DNA of 64,000 nt from Palaemon carinicauda (GCF_036898095.1 NC_090745.1:86570696-86634695), one strand, 5' to 3'; shown: positions 1 through 11,492, counted from the first letter of the stretch. The notes: generated by a model not told the origin, from the sequence alone. Numbers and translations: made by a program.

Positions 1-122
1 GCCATCTTGGTTTTGGTGGGCTTTGGCTTGTCTGAAAACTGACCCAGCACTGTGTCCTTGCCTTTGGTCAGGATCTCATTAAGTTCTCCAAAGTTGCTGA
101 CCCTCCGGATGCATGCGAGCAC
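1..122 (-). CDS. Unrecognised exon-like coding segment (partial)
   Basis: On the minus strand a pyrimidine-rich tract ending in TTTTTGCAG at 123-131 is followed by one open frame that runs without a stop to the window edge, about 40 codons; the other two frames both close. The translation starts VLACIRRVSNFGELNEIL and continues with a lysine-rich stretch. The base composition is more GC-rich than the LINE sequence next to it. I do not recognise the protein, and it does not look like the continuation of the GNAT gene found further right. It could be an exon of a neighbouring host gene or the edge of another repeat. Confidence 0.35.
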   Translation of the reverse strand, partial: MLACIRRVSNFGELNEILTKGKDTVLGQFSDKPKPTKTKM

Positions 123-209
123 CTGCAAAAAGATATGGTTGGCGATTTTTTGTTTGCTCTATGGGGGAGATTTTCGGGCTGGCGGAAGCTGGCAGCGCTC
201 TGTCTGAAT

Positions 210-959
210 GTTATAAACAGTCATCAAAGGGTTCTTCCTTTTCCAAGCTACCCCCCATAGCAGCCCGGAGAAGGTAGAGGGTGTAATCATGGCTTCTTCC
301 TCGTAGAGAGTGGACCCTGAGGGGTAATCCGCTGTTATTTTGGTCTTGCGAAAGAGGCTTGGATCGATGGACGTTCACCCATAGAACGCCAGTTCTTGGG
401 TACCGTCTTCGTATTCTATTCTTTCCCTTTTTCCCTTTCCAGACACATCTACGTGTACTGGAACCAAGCAAAATCGAACTGATATAACTTTCATACCAAT
501 GATCAAAAGTCAAACTAAAATCTTTAAAACTAAAAGATTGTTGGAATTAAAATTTTCTAAAGCTTGTAGGACACTTCTTGCATCACTAAAACTGGTAAAA
601 TTGTCCCCCTCTTCCAACGCTATTTTCTCAATAGCGGTTAGTATTCCATATAATTCGGCAGTAAATATAGAGGATGCTAGAGAAAATACACCTCAACAAT
701 TAAAAGCACTACTATATACTCCAAATCTAACGCCAGCATCGGATTTGGAGCTATCAGTATATATAAAAGTCGATTTCTTATGTTCTGCAGCATGTTCCAT
801 AAAAAGAGGCCTGGCTTCTAAGTCCGTAATATTCTTTTTAACTCCAACAAAATCTTTACAAAAAGATACCTCTGGTAATTTCCATGGAAGTGTTGATGAT
901 ACCTTACATGGAGGCATCTTAGTTCTAACTGTATCAAGATAGTCTATCAATTGTTTCAC
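210..959 (-). pseudogene. Jockey-like LINE ORF2, RNase H and C-terminal part
   Basis: Minus-strand reading in shifting frames shows an RNase H domain in order: FIYTDSSKSDAG (first catalytic Asp) near 750, TAELYGILTAIEKI (Glu) near 640, FSDARSVLQALE (second Asp) near 580, and a degraded VPVHVDVSGK, corresponding to the usual VPGHVGIxGNE, near 440. Stops at about 690 and 505 and frame changes show it is dead. It is the 3' end of the same LINE whose reverse transcriptase lies at 8,182-9,504, the two being separated by element A. The last recognisable part fades at about 210. RNase H in such LINEs removes RNA from the RNA:DNA hybrid during target-primed reverse transcription. Confidence 0.8.
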
Positions 960-1432
960 CAGAAAACCATAAGGCTGAGGGGATTTTTGGTGCATCTCAA
1001 AGTATGTCGAGTCCTTTACAAGGATTGCAGTCTGACAAGCTAAAGAATTAGAAAGCCTTTGCAACCTAAACACCTAAACCAATACCGAATGACAAAAGAC
1101 TTTCGGTAAAGGTCTAACGGTAATTCTCCAGCGTCAACAAGGAGGCTTGGAATAGGGGAAGTTCTAAATGCTCCAGCTGCCAATTTTATACCAGTATGGA
1201 GTATAGAATCTAAAATCTTTAGTCGATTTGGGATGGCTGAGGAGTACATCTCACACCCATAATTAATTTTTTAAAAAATTAAGGCCTTGTATAACTTAAA
1301 ATAGTTTTGCGGTCTGCCCCCATAATGAATGGGACAAAACTTTTAAAAGCTTCAAAGCATCGAGACATTTTGTTTTAATGATTTTAAGAGAGGAAGCTAT
1401 GTCAACCTACAATCGAATATCAAGCCTAAAAA
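960..1432 (-). pseudogene. Jockey-like LINE ORF2, end of RT (thumb region)
   Basis: Minus-strand frames give the typical jockey-group sequence after the RT palm: LKIIKTKCLDALKLLKVLSH and WGADRKTIL near 1,300-1,395, a degraded KLDYG block near 1,260, and ILDSILHTGIKLAAGAFRTS near 1,150-1,210. Stops and frameshifts interrupt it. Position 1,432 is the left insertion point of element A. The preceding codons of the same protein (EARFL) are found 6.7 kb away at 8,182, so the LINE was continuous before A inserted. Confidence 0.85.
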
Positions 1433-1608
1433 TTATATTTTCATAATAAGATATATTTTTTAACATACTTACCCGCTGGTTATATAAGAATGGCTAAAGT
1501 CTCTTAGACGCTCCGCAGAAATTCAAAATCTCATGGCAATCACAGATATGCCAGGTGTACACTAGCGCCCTGGCGGTAGACAGGCCGAACTATTCCAACC
1601 AGTTCAGA
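1433..1608. repeat. Left ITR of element A
   Basis: It is inverted relative to 8,020-8,181. Both share the blocks ACTTACCCGCTGGTTATATA, the AGACGCTCCGCAGAAATTCA region, and GCGCCCTGGCGGTAGACAGG, with scattered substitutions. The ATACTTACC motif lies at 1,465-1,473. Confidence 0.9.
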
Positions 1609-1654
1609 CCTTCCATGCCCCTTGGTCTCTAAAGGGAAGGACGGTGGGATTATA

Positions 1655-1752
1655 ACTTATATAACCAGCGGGTAAGTATGTTCAAAATTTTATTTTATTA
1701 TGAAAATATTTTTAAACATAAAACTTACCCGCTGGTTATATAAAAATGGCTG
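1655..1752. repeat. Internal complementary region (ICR) of element A
   Basis: The first half is the reverse complement of the left end of the element and the second half is the reverse complement of the right end. Read in reverse complement it is right end joined to left end, as in a circle junction. This is the diagnostic DIRS arrangement. Confidence 0.85.
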
Positions 1753-2099
1753 ATTGACACCCTTGATGGCGGGTCAGAGACAGGAACATAATTGGAAATT
1801 CACTTAAAAGTTATATATAACCACTTAAGAGGTTTGTACCTGATAAGGAAGCTGACTTCAATGGTTCTCTGTCTCATTCTGTCTGCTATCCTTACGAGAT
1901 CCAGCGGTCCACCCAGGGGGCTGAAGATGTCTAGGAGCTGTCAAACAGTGCAATAACCTATAACTTGACAGGACCTCAACTAATACCCTTGTTCCGGACA
2001 CTCTCTAGGAACAAAATGACCACCTGACTAAATCAAAGTTTGCGGAAGATTGTCGACCAATCTTCACGTACAATCATAAAAACATATAAAAAAGTTCCA

Positions 2100-3075
2100 A
2101 GAGGAGAACAGGGGTACTAAGAATTTAGGGAAATGTAGTGGTGGATGTTTCACCTACTACTGCACTCGTTGTTACGAATGATCCAAAAACGTAGCAGTCC
2201 TCACAAAGAGACTGGATACGGTATAAGTAATGCAAGGCGAATACAGGATTACCCCTTCAAAATGCTGTATGGATGATGCTTTGCAGAGAACAGTTATGAT
2301 TAAAAGTTACAGAAGCTCCCACAGCTCTAACTTCATGAGTCTTTACTCTTTAGACAGCTTAAGGTCTGCCTCACCACAGTGTGAGTGAGCCTTTTTAATT
2401 AAAGTCTATAAGAAACGATAGGGCGTTTTAGACATAGGTAGTGCAGGTTTCTTGACCCCGCACCAAAGAGCCTCTGAATAGTCTCTTAACTCCTTTAGTC
2501 CTGTCTTGATAAAACTTCAACGTTTTAATCGGACACAAAACTCTCCCCAACTCTTCACAAACCATATCCGAGAGAATAGTGATCTTGAAAGATTTAGGCC
2601 ATGGATGAGAAGGACGTTTGTTTATGACCAAGAATCCAAGTTGCAAGGGGCATATGGCTTATCCGTTTCTGAAGTCCATGTTCTTGCTAAAAGAGTGAAC
2701 TTCACTGACTCTCAGCTGTTGCTAGACTTACTAAGAAAAGTCTTCAAAGTCAGATCTTAAAAAAGAAGCCGAGTGTAAAGGCTCGAATCTGTCACTACCG
2801 CGGAATTTTCAAAATAACCTCTAAATTCCAGGCTAGTGAATCTTCTTGACGTTTCTAAGTTATCTCAAACGATCTGAGAAGATCTAGAAGGTCTTTATTT
2901 GATAGGTCCAATTTCCTGCGTCTGAAGACAGCTGCCCGCATACTCCTGTACCCGTTGGCGGTCGAGGAGGAAAAAATGTGCTTTCTTCTAAGATCTAAGA
3001 AGAAATAGGCCACTTGTGTTTTAGAGTTACTAAATGGAGAGACTGATTTAGCTCTACACTACTCCCTAAAACCTC
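2100..3075 (-). pseudogene. Tyrosine recombinase remnant of element A
   Basis: Minus-strand frames match the recombinase of element C piece by piece: a core-binding-like segment (LRRKHIFSS, then a lysine/serine region ending in LDLSNKDLLDLLRSFETT) near 2,880-3,020, a VSEVHSFSKN block near 2,690, LQLGFLVINK...RPWPKSF near 2,590-2,645, and RVLCPIKTLKFYQDRTK near 2,490-2,545. The HxxR and Tyr boxes near 2,150-2,350 are badly damaged by stops and frameshifts. In an intact DIRS this enzyme would integrate the circular DNA copy by site-specific recombination. It is dead here. Confidence 0.75.
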
Positions 3076-3239
3076 CTATTTAGGCTGCAAAACCTTGAGG
3101 TAAAAGTCCTTTGTACAAGCGATAGCCTCAGCTGCCTCCTTCCAACAACACTCTAGATCTTAGGGGTTTTCTGAAATACTGGAGGCAGCCAGACCTGAAG
3201 CTTGATGGTTTAAAATAAGCTGTTCGCGATCCTGACGCG

Positions 3240-4160
3240 GGGAAACGGTTCGATGGCATGCTTCCAGCATGGGACCAGCATGAGTCCAGTATGGTTCCAG
3301 CATGCTGCATATGCTCAACATGCCGTGAGAGAGAGTCAAGATCTATACCGCCTCCCAAACCGCGTCCAGATCGGTCGCAAGAAACCGATATCAAAGCTAG
3401 GCTTGTTGAAAAGTAGCATCAACAACGTGAACCTCATGCTGTGAGGTTAAGACCTGATCGCGTGTAACCAGCAAGTGTTCAACATAATTTAAGACAAAAG
3501 CTTGACGCGAGGGAGCATTAGCTGCGTAGCCAGAGAGACGCGAAGGAGAGACAACAATCTGTCTATACTGCTGTGAGAAAAGACTTGACTGTATGCGCCT
3601 AGCATGCGACCAGATTGCCGCATCTGTTTGCATTGCCGTAAGGTGTCAGCGTGCTGTATGCGTTCACCTTGCCGTGAGGATACAGCGCACTGTGTGCGTC
3701 CCGCCTGTTGCAAAACTACCACGTGCCGCGAGGAGGCGACAGTATCGCGTCCGGTCAGTGGTGCAAAGAAGCAACTGTTTGTCTATCATGACGCGGGGAA
3801 AAAACCTGACTGACCTCGTCCAGCATATGTCCAGGCTGACACATGCGTCTAGGTTGCAGTGGGATTTCAGTTTGATCAGTTTGTCGAGAGCTGTCTGCGT
3901 GTAGCATGCGTCTGCATGAGCGGTAGTCGCGTGTCCAGCAGAACGCGAAGGTGAGACAACTTGTTGAAAGGATTAACTTTAACTGTTAGAGTCCTGCATA
4001 CGACCAGACTGGAGTCTGCGTCTGCGTCTGTGACTGCGTGAGGGAGAGACCAGACTGGCGTCTGCGTCTGCGCGAGGGGGAGACCAGACTGGCGTCTGCG
4101 TCTGCGCGAAGGAGAGACCAGACTGACGTCTGCGCGAGGGAGAGACCAGACTGCCATGCC
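3240..4160. repeat. Degenerate GC-rich repeats in the gag-side half of element A, ending in a ~34-bp array
   Basis: The stretch carries many variants of GCGTCTGCGTCTGCGCGAGG and AGACCAGACTG. From about 4,003 to 4,158 these form a short array with units of about 46, 34, 34 and 28 bp. Earlier copies (3,580-3,960) are looser. Open frames on both strands here are by-products of the repeat. It occupies the place where gag would be in a full element. Confidence 0.65.
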
Positions 4161-6060
4161 ACATGCGCCTGCTCTAACGCTTTCCGTAATACGAGCTGAA
4201 CTCTGCGAGGAAGCGTTGCTGAACATCGGAGAACTACGCTGTCTGATACTATAGGAAGACCATTTTCTTGGTCTAGGTAGTTGTCCTTAGATTCTTTTAG
4301 GAGAAATTTTTCCCCCCGAGAATTGTAAGGGCTAAAAAGAGATGAAATTGACCTCTTTTAGCTCAGACATAACATACACTTGCGGGGCACCGTGTGCGCC
4401 AACTCAAGCGTGAGCGATCGCTGTGTGAGATCATCAACCGTAGTCCCATGACCGACCTGGGAAAGTTCTAATGACATTTTCAGCGCGCCTTGTGCGCGAC
4501 CTGAACGTACCTAATGCTGCGAGATATCGTGAACAGTAATCGATAGTCCCCAGAGGAAAGTACTAGACATTCCCCCAATCTGGGAGAGGAGAAGAAGAGT
4601 GAACAGAAGTAAACTGAGCACCTTTTCCCTCGATGAACTACGTGTCTTACATGATTTTTGGTGCTGACACGTCACCTTCTCCTGAAAAGAAAAACTCTGG
4701 CAAACATTAGTTCCTGCAAGATAGGTTATTAGGAAACATACGACTCCTGAAAGATCTTGGACGTATTGGTTGGTGTCTACCAAGTCTAGGTTTTGCGTCT
4801 TTCGATGAGGACAAACTCTTTACATGTAGTCCCGGAAAGTGCGTAAGATTCCAGAGGAAGAGTTAGGTTTGTATGCAACTTGTCTGACTTCCACTTCTCT
4901 CGTGGAAGAAAACACGCTCGATTGCTTCCAGCTTAAGCATCGCGACATGCCTGCTGTGAGGGTAAGTCCTGTTCGCGTGCGTTCATGACGAGTAACTTCT
5001 CAGTTTAGTAGAAAGGGATAACGTAAAACGCCATCCTCGTCAGGGAACTGCGTCCTATTACGCAGCAAAATGTCATAAGATCCGTGATACCATAGCGATG
5101 ATGAACTGATCTCTTCAAGACATTCAAACTTCGCTTTTCTTAATAGATTATATCACAAGGTTGTGACGTCATAGTTCGTCAATCGTAAGCGAAGAAAAGA
5201 GCTTTACTTCGTCATTCCAAAGCGGAGAGGGAACGTCTTGGAATGCATCAACAGGATCGCTCGGTGGAACATACGTTTCGCGCACAAAGTCCGAGATATA
5301 CCTCAGCCTTCCGACATTCCTTCTCCCAGGGGTTGGGAAGTAAGGAAGAGGTGTCGGGCTAGGAGTAAGACGGACACGAACAAACACATCCTCCAGTGCA
5401 CTGTGCTATGTTTACGAGTCACTGAACCATAGCGATTTTAACTATAATACATTAAATCATAAAAGATCTGCCCATTGTGGGATATATACAGTACTCGTAC
5501 GCTCTATTCTCATAAAGGCCCTAATGCACTTCCTGCTATTGCAGCTGCGGGTGCTGCTGCACCAACCTCCACAGTTAGGTTCGTTATGCTGCCTTGAGGA
5601 CGCATTATTGCACTGACCTATTAGCACTGTCTCTTTACACTGTTACTGTTCTGAGAACGATTTAATGTTAATTTATTTATTTTCTTATTTACTTACTGAG
5701 CCATCTTTCCCTATTGGAGCCCTTTGGGTTAACGCATCTTGCTTTCTCAACTAGGGTTGTAGCCTCGCTAGTCATAATAATAATATAAATAGAGACACCT
5801 TCAACGCAACTAGCGAAAAACTCTGAAGTCGGAACGAGGAGCAGCAGGTATAAAATAAAAGGGAAACTCTTCAGAAAAACTCTGAGTTTCTGAAATTCAC
5901 TCCCTTCCTCCTACAAGACTCTATCCTAGGTAGAGAAGTCTTGATTCCAGGGAGTCCACTCCTTAGGATTCTGAATTCTGACCTCAATGCTTAGAGGTTT
6001 TAATTCTAGTTCTCCCAACCAAGAATTAGCCCAGCAGGCCTTGGTCCGAGAATATAATAT
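4161..6060. other. Element A interior, little recognisable
   Basis: There is no supportable gene here. A short minus-strand frame at 5,169-5,387 (72 aa, proline- and serine-rich) could be a scrap of gag, but I cannot show it. A LINE 3' tail lies at 5,690-5,795 and is listed separately. Confidence 0.5.
5690..5795 (+). repeat. LINE 3' tail with (AAT)n end
   Basis: The plus strand reads ...CAACTAGGGTTGTAGCCTCGCTAGTCATAATAATAATA. This is the same 3'-end sequence that ends the LINE fragment inside element F (there on the minus strand at about 51,431-51,530). Only the last 100 bp or so are kept, so it is a strongly 5'-truncated insertion or an exchange product. Confidence 0.65.
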
Positions 6061-6116
6061 GTTTCTAGTTAAGATTTATTTCTTAATATAGCGCCTGGCG
6101 CAACAATGTCCCAACG

Positions 6117-6683
6117 CTAGGCGTTCATGGTCATGTAGACATCAAAGTCTATTCTCATAGGTAGCGAAGTGTCTGCACTGACGCTGACGCTTTGCTCCGC
6201 TGACGCTCCGGCCCGCCTGTCTGTCATGTCGCTTGGTAGCATACTCTGCTGCCTGGCAATCGTCGGCGAGCCTGGATAGACTGACACACGGCACTGAGCG
6301 GTCGGTTGGCATTGAGAAGCAGGTACTCGAAGCGATGCATCCACCTTCTCCCACCGTTGAACATTGCGGCTGGTAGGCCGCCTGTGCGTCAACGAGTCAT
6401 CACGGGAATAGGCAGGTCGCCTGTGCGATACCGCGCCAAAACCGGAATCGTGACATCCAACCGCAGGCTGATAAGACTGCATAAACGAAGATAGTTGCTG
6501 TTTCATGCCTAACAGCAAAGACCAATTAGAATCAATCTTAGGCGACACGTATGCAGCATTTCCAAACACGAACCCGCCTTCTTCGTCGATTCTATAGCGC
6601 TCCCCACCGTCGGGAGACGAACACCCATCTGGTGGAAGCGGCGGCACCACGTCCGCGCTGCATGAATCGTAACACACGAACAA
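6117..6683 (-). pseudogene. gag-like remnant of element A
   Basis: A 188-codon minus-strand frame rich in Ser, Pro and Arg lies between the leader and the repeat zone, the position of gag in DIRS elements. It resembles the gag of element C in composition and location, but I see no zinc-binding cysteines or the conserved AASWLDxW block. The call rests on position and composition only. Confidence 0.4.
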
Positions 6684-6699
6684 TGATTCTAATTTTGTA

Positions 6700-8019
6700 T
6701 TCAGCTTCGCGCCTGAAGCGCGTCCTCGCCTAATGTTAAAACAACACTTTTACCTCGCTTTACCTATAGCGAGGGTGAGCGTTCTGGGGATCGACAGAAA
6801 ATGCTCGAGGGGACTTCTGTTCGGGTCTTACAAGACAGTAAACACCAGGCTACACCTCTCGATTCCTTTCGCCGTTCGACTTAACTTCTCCTCTGGGTCC
6901 GGGAGCTTGAAAGAGGTCTAAGGCTAGGATAACGACAGGTCCGAACAGAAGCAACCTCTAATGAATTGAATAAAATTCACTGCACTAATTTAGCACTAAA
7001 AAATTTGCATTTTAGTCTTTGGTAAAAATGATATTTTCACAATCATTTAAAACCAAAGTATACACGCTCTCAAACAAAATGACCCCCGAGAGAGAGACTT
7101 ACTATTCTGTCAATGGTTTGAATGGGAATGCAAAAGTCACTGAATCCCATATAAACGCAACAAAATATTAAATATAAAACATTACCTTAATAGATATAGA
7201 AAAAGAATATATCTATAAATCAAAACAAACCCTTATATTAAGGGGTTTCAATAACAGGCGAATTATCACCCATAACCATTGGAACATCCACAATTATTAT
7301 ACGAGCAATTTTAGTATTCTAAAAACCAACAAGTTAACGACGATACACAGAATCGTGAGCTACATCGATTGTCAAGAATACTACGTTGTATATACATTAA
7401 TTAAACCGTAACTTCCTTTAATCTTTGACTGAAGAAAAAAAACTGAAAGAACCAATTAATTGCAGAATAATATGTTCCTTTTATCAAGTACAAATTAAAA
7501 ACTTGAGTTTGTAAGAAGAATGTACTATTCATAAAAATCGAGACAAAGAGAAATCGTAATATCGTAACGATACTGAAAACTGCGTAACATAAATAAACTG
7601 AATGCTAGTTACTCTTTGAAAACAGATCAAAGATTATCCAAAGAAAACCTATTAAAAGGCCAAAAATTTTCTGAGAATAACAAAATCCTTTAACTTAATT
7701 TATAACTTAATATTTCATAAGAAAGTATTCACTTATCATTCTTTGTAAAAAGGCAAGTCAGACTTTTAGCTTACGTCATAAGGCTGTGACGTCATCAATG
7801 GATGAGATGTTTACATCCCGCCATTATGCTTTCGTTAGGTTTAAAATAGGTTGAAAAATTTCAAATCCTACCTTTTAAGTTATAAACATGTGATCACGGA
7901 TCAAACAAACAAATAAGCGAATGCCAGAACCCGAAAATTAGGTGTACATCACCAAAATACTTCCTAAATACAGGTTAATCACGAGTGAATTTCAATACTT
8001 CCTGCTCACAAGAGCGCAG
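6700..8019. other. AT-rich 5' leader of element A
   Basis: No gene is seen. The sequence is AT-rich and lies between the gag remnant and the 5' (right-hand) ITR. All the DIRS copies in this window with an identifiable 5' end have a comparable long non-coding leader. Confidence 0.5.
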
Positions 8020-8181
8020 GGAAGGTCTGAATTGATTGGAATAGTTTGGCCTGTCTACCGCCAGGGCGCTAGTGTACACCTGGCATATCTGCGATTGCCA
8101 CAAGATTTTGAATTTCTGCGGAGCGTCCAAGGGACTTTAGCCATTCCTATATAACCAGCGGGTAAGTTTTATGTTTAAAAA
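8020..8181. repeat. Right ITR of element A
   Basis: It is the inverted partner of 1,433-1,608. It ends ...CCAGCGGGTAAGTTTTATGTTTAAAAA at the junction with the LINE; the last bases are A-rich, so the exact end is uncertain by about 5 nt. Confidence 0.9.
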
Positions 8182-9504
8182 CCTAGCTTCACTTGCACAT
8201 GGAATCTGTTGACCTTTGATGTACAGATCAGGGTCTGGATGTACTCCCCGAATATGACAGAAATGGACAACAGTAGGTTTGCTTGTTGAAAACTTAAACC
8301 CATTCATATCAGCCCATTGAATAATTTTGTCATCTGCAAGTTGTAGTCTTCTCTAAACCATTGCCATTCTAGCTCAAGAAAATGATATGGAGAGATCATC
8401 TACAAATAGTACTGAGAGAATATCTAGTGCAAATAGGGTTACACTTAGTATACTACCCTGGGAACTCCTTCTTCCTGACATTTTCTACCACTTCCACTTG
8501 AGAAAAATCTATGTGAAATAAATGATTGAATGAACAATGGTAGCTCTTCTCATAATTCCAAATTATGGACAGTTTTAAGTATTCCATATCTCCATGCAGT
8601 ATCATATGCTTTTTCAAGATGAAAAAAAAAGACTGTTACATGGTGCTGTTTGGAAGCAAAGGTTTCACAAATAGAGGACTCAAGTTGAATCAACACATCA
8701 GTTGTTGAGTGCATTTTTCAAAAACCACACTGCATAGGTGATAAAATACCGTTCTTTTCGAGGTACCATACCAGTCTTGCGTTGACTATCTTTTCCATGA
8801 TCTTACATAAACAAATGTCAATGCAATTGCCTGATACCTTGCAGGTAAAAACTTATCCTTACAGGGTTTTAAAATGGCTAAAATAATGGCTAGTTCCTAA
8901 ACACTTGGATAACTATGATCATGTCATATTCTGTTAATAATGCTTATAATAAACAACTTGGTATTAACAGGTACATGTTTAATCATTGCATATGGAATTC
9001 CATCAGGTCCAGGGGCTGTATCATTACACATAGCAAGTGCAGAATCAAATTCTCTTTCTGTAAAAAGAGGATTCTATGATTCTTCCCTTCCTATTGCAAA
9101 ATTGGAAATTTTCCTTTCTTAAATGCTCCTATATTGGTGACTAGGAGCTGCTTCACACTTGCATGATACATTTGAGAAATGGTCAGCCAGGGCATTGCTA
9201 ACCTCAGTTGCTCCAGCCATATACTGTCCATTATCATTCAACACTGGTGGTGGGTTTGGGGTGAATTGGCCTGCTATCTTTTTTACTTTCCACCACACAG
9301 AAGGTGGTGATGTTTTACTGTTAATGGAGGAAACAAAAGACACCAAGACCGGCACCTGGCTTCTTTCATGATACGACAGAACTGTGCTCTACATTTCTTG
9401 TATACAATCAAATTCTCCCAAGTACGACGTCTGCGCAATTGAGTTACAAGACCTTCTTGTGGCTCTGTGCAGGGCAGTAGTTGTGAAGACCACCAGGGGA
9501 CTGG
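8182..9504 (-). pseudogene. Jockey-like LINE ORF2, reverse transcriptase
   Basis: Minus-strand frames show the RT in order. The linker after the endonuclease is at 9,120-9,370 (SPPSVWWKVKKIAGQF, then HFSNVS). The DTAPGPDGIPYAMI motif follows near 9,000, and the catalytic box as LFVDDLSISF near 8,385-8,410. Then comes DPDLYIKGQQIPCASEARFL, which stops at 8,182 exactly where element A begins. Both aspartates of the F-x-D-D box are present, but stops and frameshifts break the frame in several places. The match is to the jockey group of non-LTR retrotransposons. It lies on the same strand as the host GNAT gene. Confidence 0.85.
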
Positions 9505-10322
9505 TCATCGTTTGGATATCCCTGTCGTTTTGGGTATTGAATTGATTCCTGCTGTATGGAGGGTTCCATTCAACAAGTCTATGGCATCATCAATATTCTC
9601 AAACTTTTCTGCATTCCCTTCAATTTCGCTTAGCACATGAAATCTATCCCAGTCCGCCTTGTCAAGATTCCATCGTGGCGATCTCTGTAAAGCTGGACCA
9701 TTGTTAGTGTTTATAATGACAGGTGCATGATCACTAGTATGCAAATCTAATGTCCTCCAATCAAAATCGAGAAGGTAATTAGAGCTTGCGATTGATAGGT
9801 CAATGAACGAAAAGGTAGTTGTCTGAACATGGAAGTGTGTGGGCTCTCCTGTATTAAGAAGTCCCACATCTTCATTTTCCACAATTGATGATATAATGCA
9901 CCTTGTGTTTGCTAAAACATTGCCCCATAAAGGATGTCTACTATTAAAATCCAGCAACAAGAGAAAATGTTGAAGGAGTTGTTGAATCACCTCTACTAAA
10001 TCATTATACGAGATGTCATTATGAGGCAAATAAAGAGCAAATTGAGTATTTTCTCCCTACATCTATTTGTACAACCACTGCTTGCAGAGGGGTACAAATA
10101 GGTAAAGATATTTGGGGAACATCTCAGCGAATGTATGTAAGACTTCCGCCCTGGCTCCGTTTGTTGATTATATGGTGTGCTATAGCTAACATACTCTTGA
10201 GGACATGGAGTATTAGCATCAAGCTTGCTCTCCTGTAGACATACAACTATAGGGGAGTGCTCATGAATCAGGAGCTTAAGTTCTTCATATTTGGCCCTTA
10301 AACCCTGACAATTCCATTGCAA
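9505..10322 (-). pseudogene. Jockey-like LINE ORF2, apurinic-type endonuclease
   Basis: Two overlapping minus-strand frames (9,996-10,322 and 9,505-10,029) together give an exonuclease-endonuclease-phosphatase fold. It opens with MQWNCQGLRAKYEELKLLI, then VVCLQESKL (catalytic Glu), DFNSRHPLWG (Asp/Asn), FSFIDLSIAS, and ends in SDHAPVII (Asp-His). A frame change near 10,010-10,100 separates the halves. In a live LINE this domain nicks the target DNA to start reverse transcription. ORF1 lies just upstream and the RT just downstream. Confidence 0.88.
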
Positions 10323-10831
10323 TATGTAGGAGAAAACTATGTACTATTTTCTGGAAGACATCTTTGTTGAGGTCTTCCCATTGCCAGTTTTTTATTTAAC
10401 ATTATTTTCTGTAGGCTTCTTAAGTGTTGGTCTTGATAAGTTAGGTTTTACATTAGCTTTTCTCTTTTTACCTAATTCTTGAGGAGAATGGTGGCCCTTA
10501 ACTTGAATTTTTTATTGATTCAAGAAGTTTTCCTGTTGATCTGAAATATCAACAAACAGAACATCATATCTATTTTAGGTCATAACTTTGGTGTTTTTAA
10601 TGGCTAGGGGTGAGAGAGATGGAAGTCTCTCTCTTTTCCTATTAACAGGTGGTCAGGTTTTGGTGTTTTCCCCACTACAGTTGCACCTTATAACTCAGTT
10701 TTATGTGAAACCTCCATCAGAGGTTAGTATTATCCTTTGTTTTGGGAGACAAAGATTTAATAGAGGTGAACAAAGCCTTTGGAGGTGATATTCTTGCCCT
10801 ATCATGCAGAATTTCATCAGAAGATGACAAA
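10323..10831 (-). pseudogene. Jockey-like LINE ORF1, C-terminal part
   Basis: The minus-strand frame SSSDEILHDRARISPPKA near 10,765-10,825 is in phase with PITASIPQKRNL at 17,371 once element B is removed, so this is the ORF1 half downstream of the insertion. The rest, down to the ORF2 start at 10,322, is lysine-rich and interrupted. It is the C-terminal tail of a gag-like RNA-binding protein whose zinc knuckles are in the 17.4-17.9 kb piece. Confidence 0.7.
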
Positions 10832-11052
10832 ATCACAAATTTTAAGTACAGGGTAATTTGTATTTTTCCTAACAATACTTACCGAGAAACACTTTCTAGG
10901 AGATTACTGGTAACTCCTCTCCGACGACCAGATTTTTACGTAGTTTACCCCTACTTCCATGTTCTATACTGTCCTGAATAACGGGAGATAACATGACCTG
11001 GGGGCATTGCCCGAGAAGGTAGCGCGTCTTTGAGAAGCCATCGCCAGTAAGT
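10832..11052. repeat. Left ITR of element B
   Basis: It pairs in inverted orientation with 17,184-17,370. Shared blocks include the CTTTCTAGGAGATTACTGGT region and GGGCATTGCCCGAGAAGGTA. ATACTTACC lies at 10,875-10,883. Confidence 0.9.
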
Positions 11053-11124
11053 TTTATGTAATGAACAATACCACGAGGTCAGTGGGGCACTGCGGGGACG
11101 GTTGGGGGGGCCCTAAACCGAAAG

Positions 11125-11221
11125 CGTTTCTCGGTAAGTATTGTTAGGAAAAATACAAATTACTTAAAATTTGTGATTTGTTCCGACACAGAGACTTACC
11201 TCGAAACACTTTCTAGGAGAC
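11125..11221. repeat. Internal complementary region (ICR) of element B
   Basis: Its reverse complement reads from the right end (GAGGTAAGTCTCTGTGTCGG, then AACAA) straight into the left end (ATCACAAATTTTAAGTA, then AATTTGTATTTTTCC). This is the joined-ends sequence of a circular intermediate and fixes both element boundaries. Confidence 0.92.
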
Positions 11222-11492
11222 TTACACCTTAGGAGGGGGGAGTGCCCTTAAGCCCTGATCCCGATGGACAGTAGGGAAAACTACGTAAAAGACTCATTAA
11301 GTGTGATATAACACTTACCCTTCTGCAATATCTTCGTTGTGCTTGATATGTCGAATTTTCGTCTTGTGTAATGAGCGATATTTCTTGATGACTACTGACG
11401 GTACGAGAAAGTTAGAAAAGGGGGGAAAATAGAACTCGGCTCCTTGTGTCTAGATACTTTATGTTTCGCGATTGAGCCTGGGGCTTGAGCCG

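Larger units (their letters stand above)
1433..8181 (-). mobile_element. DIRS-like element A (RT-less, non-autonomous)
   Basis: This is a 6.75-kb element bounded by inverted terminal repeats (1,433-1,608 and 8,020-8,181) with an internal complementary region at 1,655-1,752. Minus-strand order is 5' ITR, AT-rich leader, gag-like remnants, tandem-repeat zone, tyrosine-recombinase remnant, ICR, 3' ITR. No reverse transcriptase or RNase H could be found between the recombinase and the gag-like region, so it looks like an internal-deletion derivative. It is inserted in a jockey-like LINE RT; removing it rejoins the frame around the EARFLGLIFD motif. The boundaries are ambiguous by about 5 nt because both junctions are A-runs. 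The recombinase resembles that of element C. Confidence 0.85.

Noticed and set aside
499..942. Open frame on the plus strand (147 codons)
   Set aside because: It is the antisense of the LINE RNase H region, and the translation has no recognisable motif.
1433..8181. LTR retrotransposon or endogenous virus as source of the large elements
   Set aside because: The ends are inverted rather than direct repeats, there is no integrase of DDE type, no protease and no target-site duplication; the DIRS explanation fits all copies.
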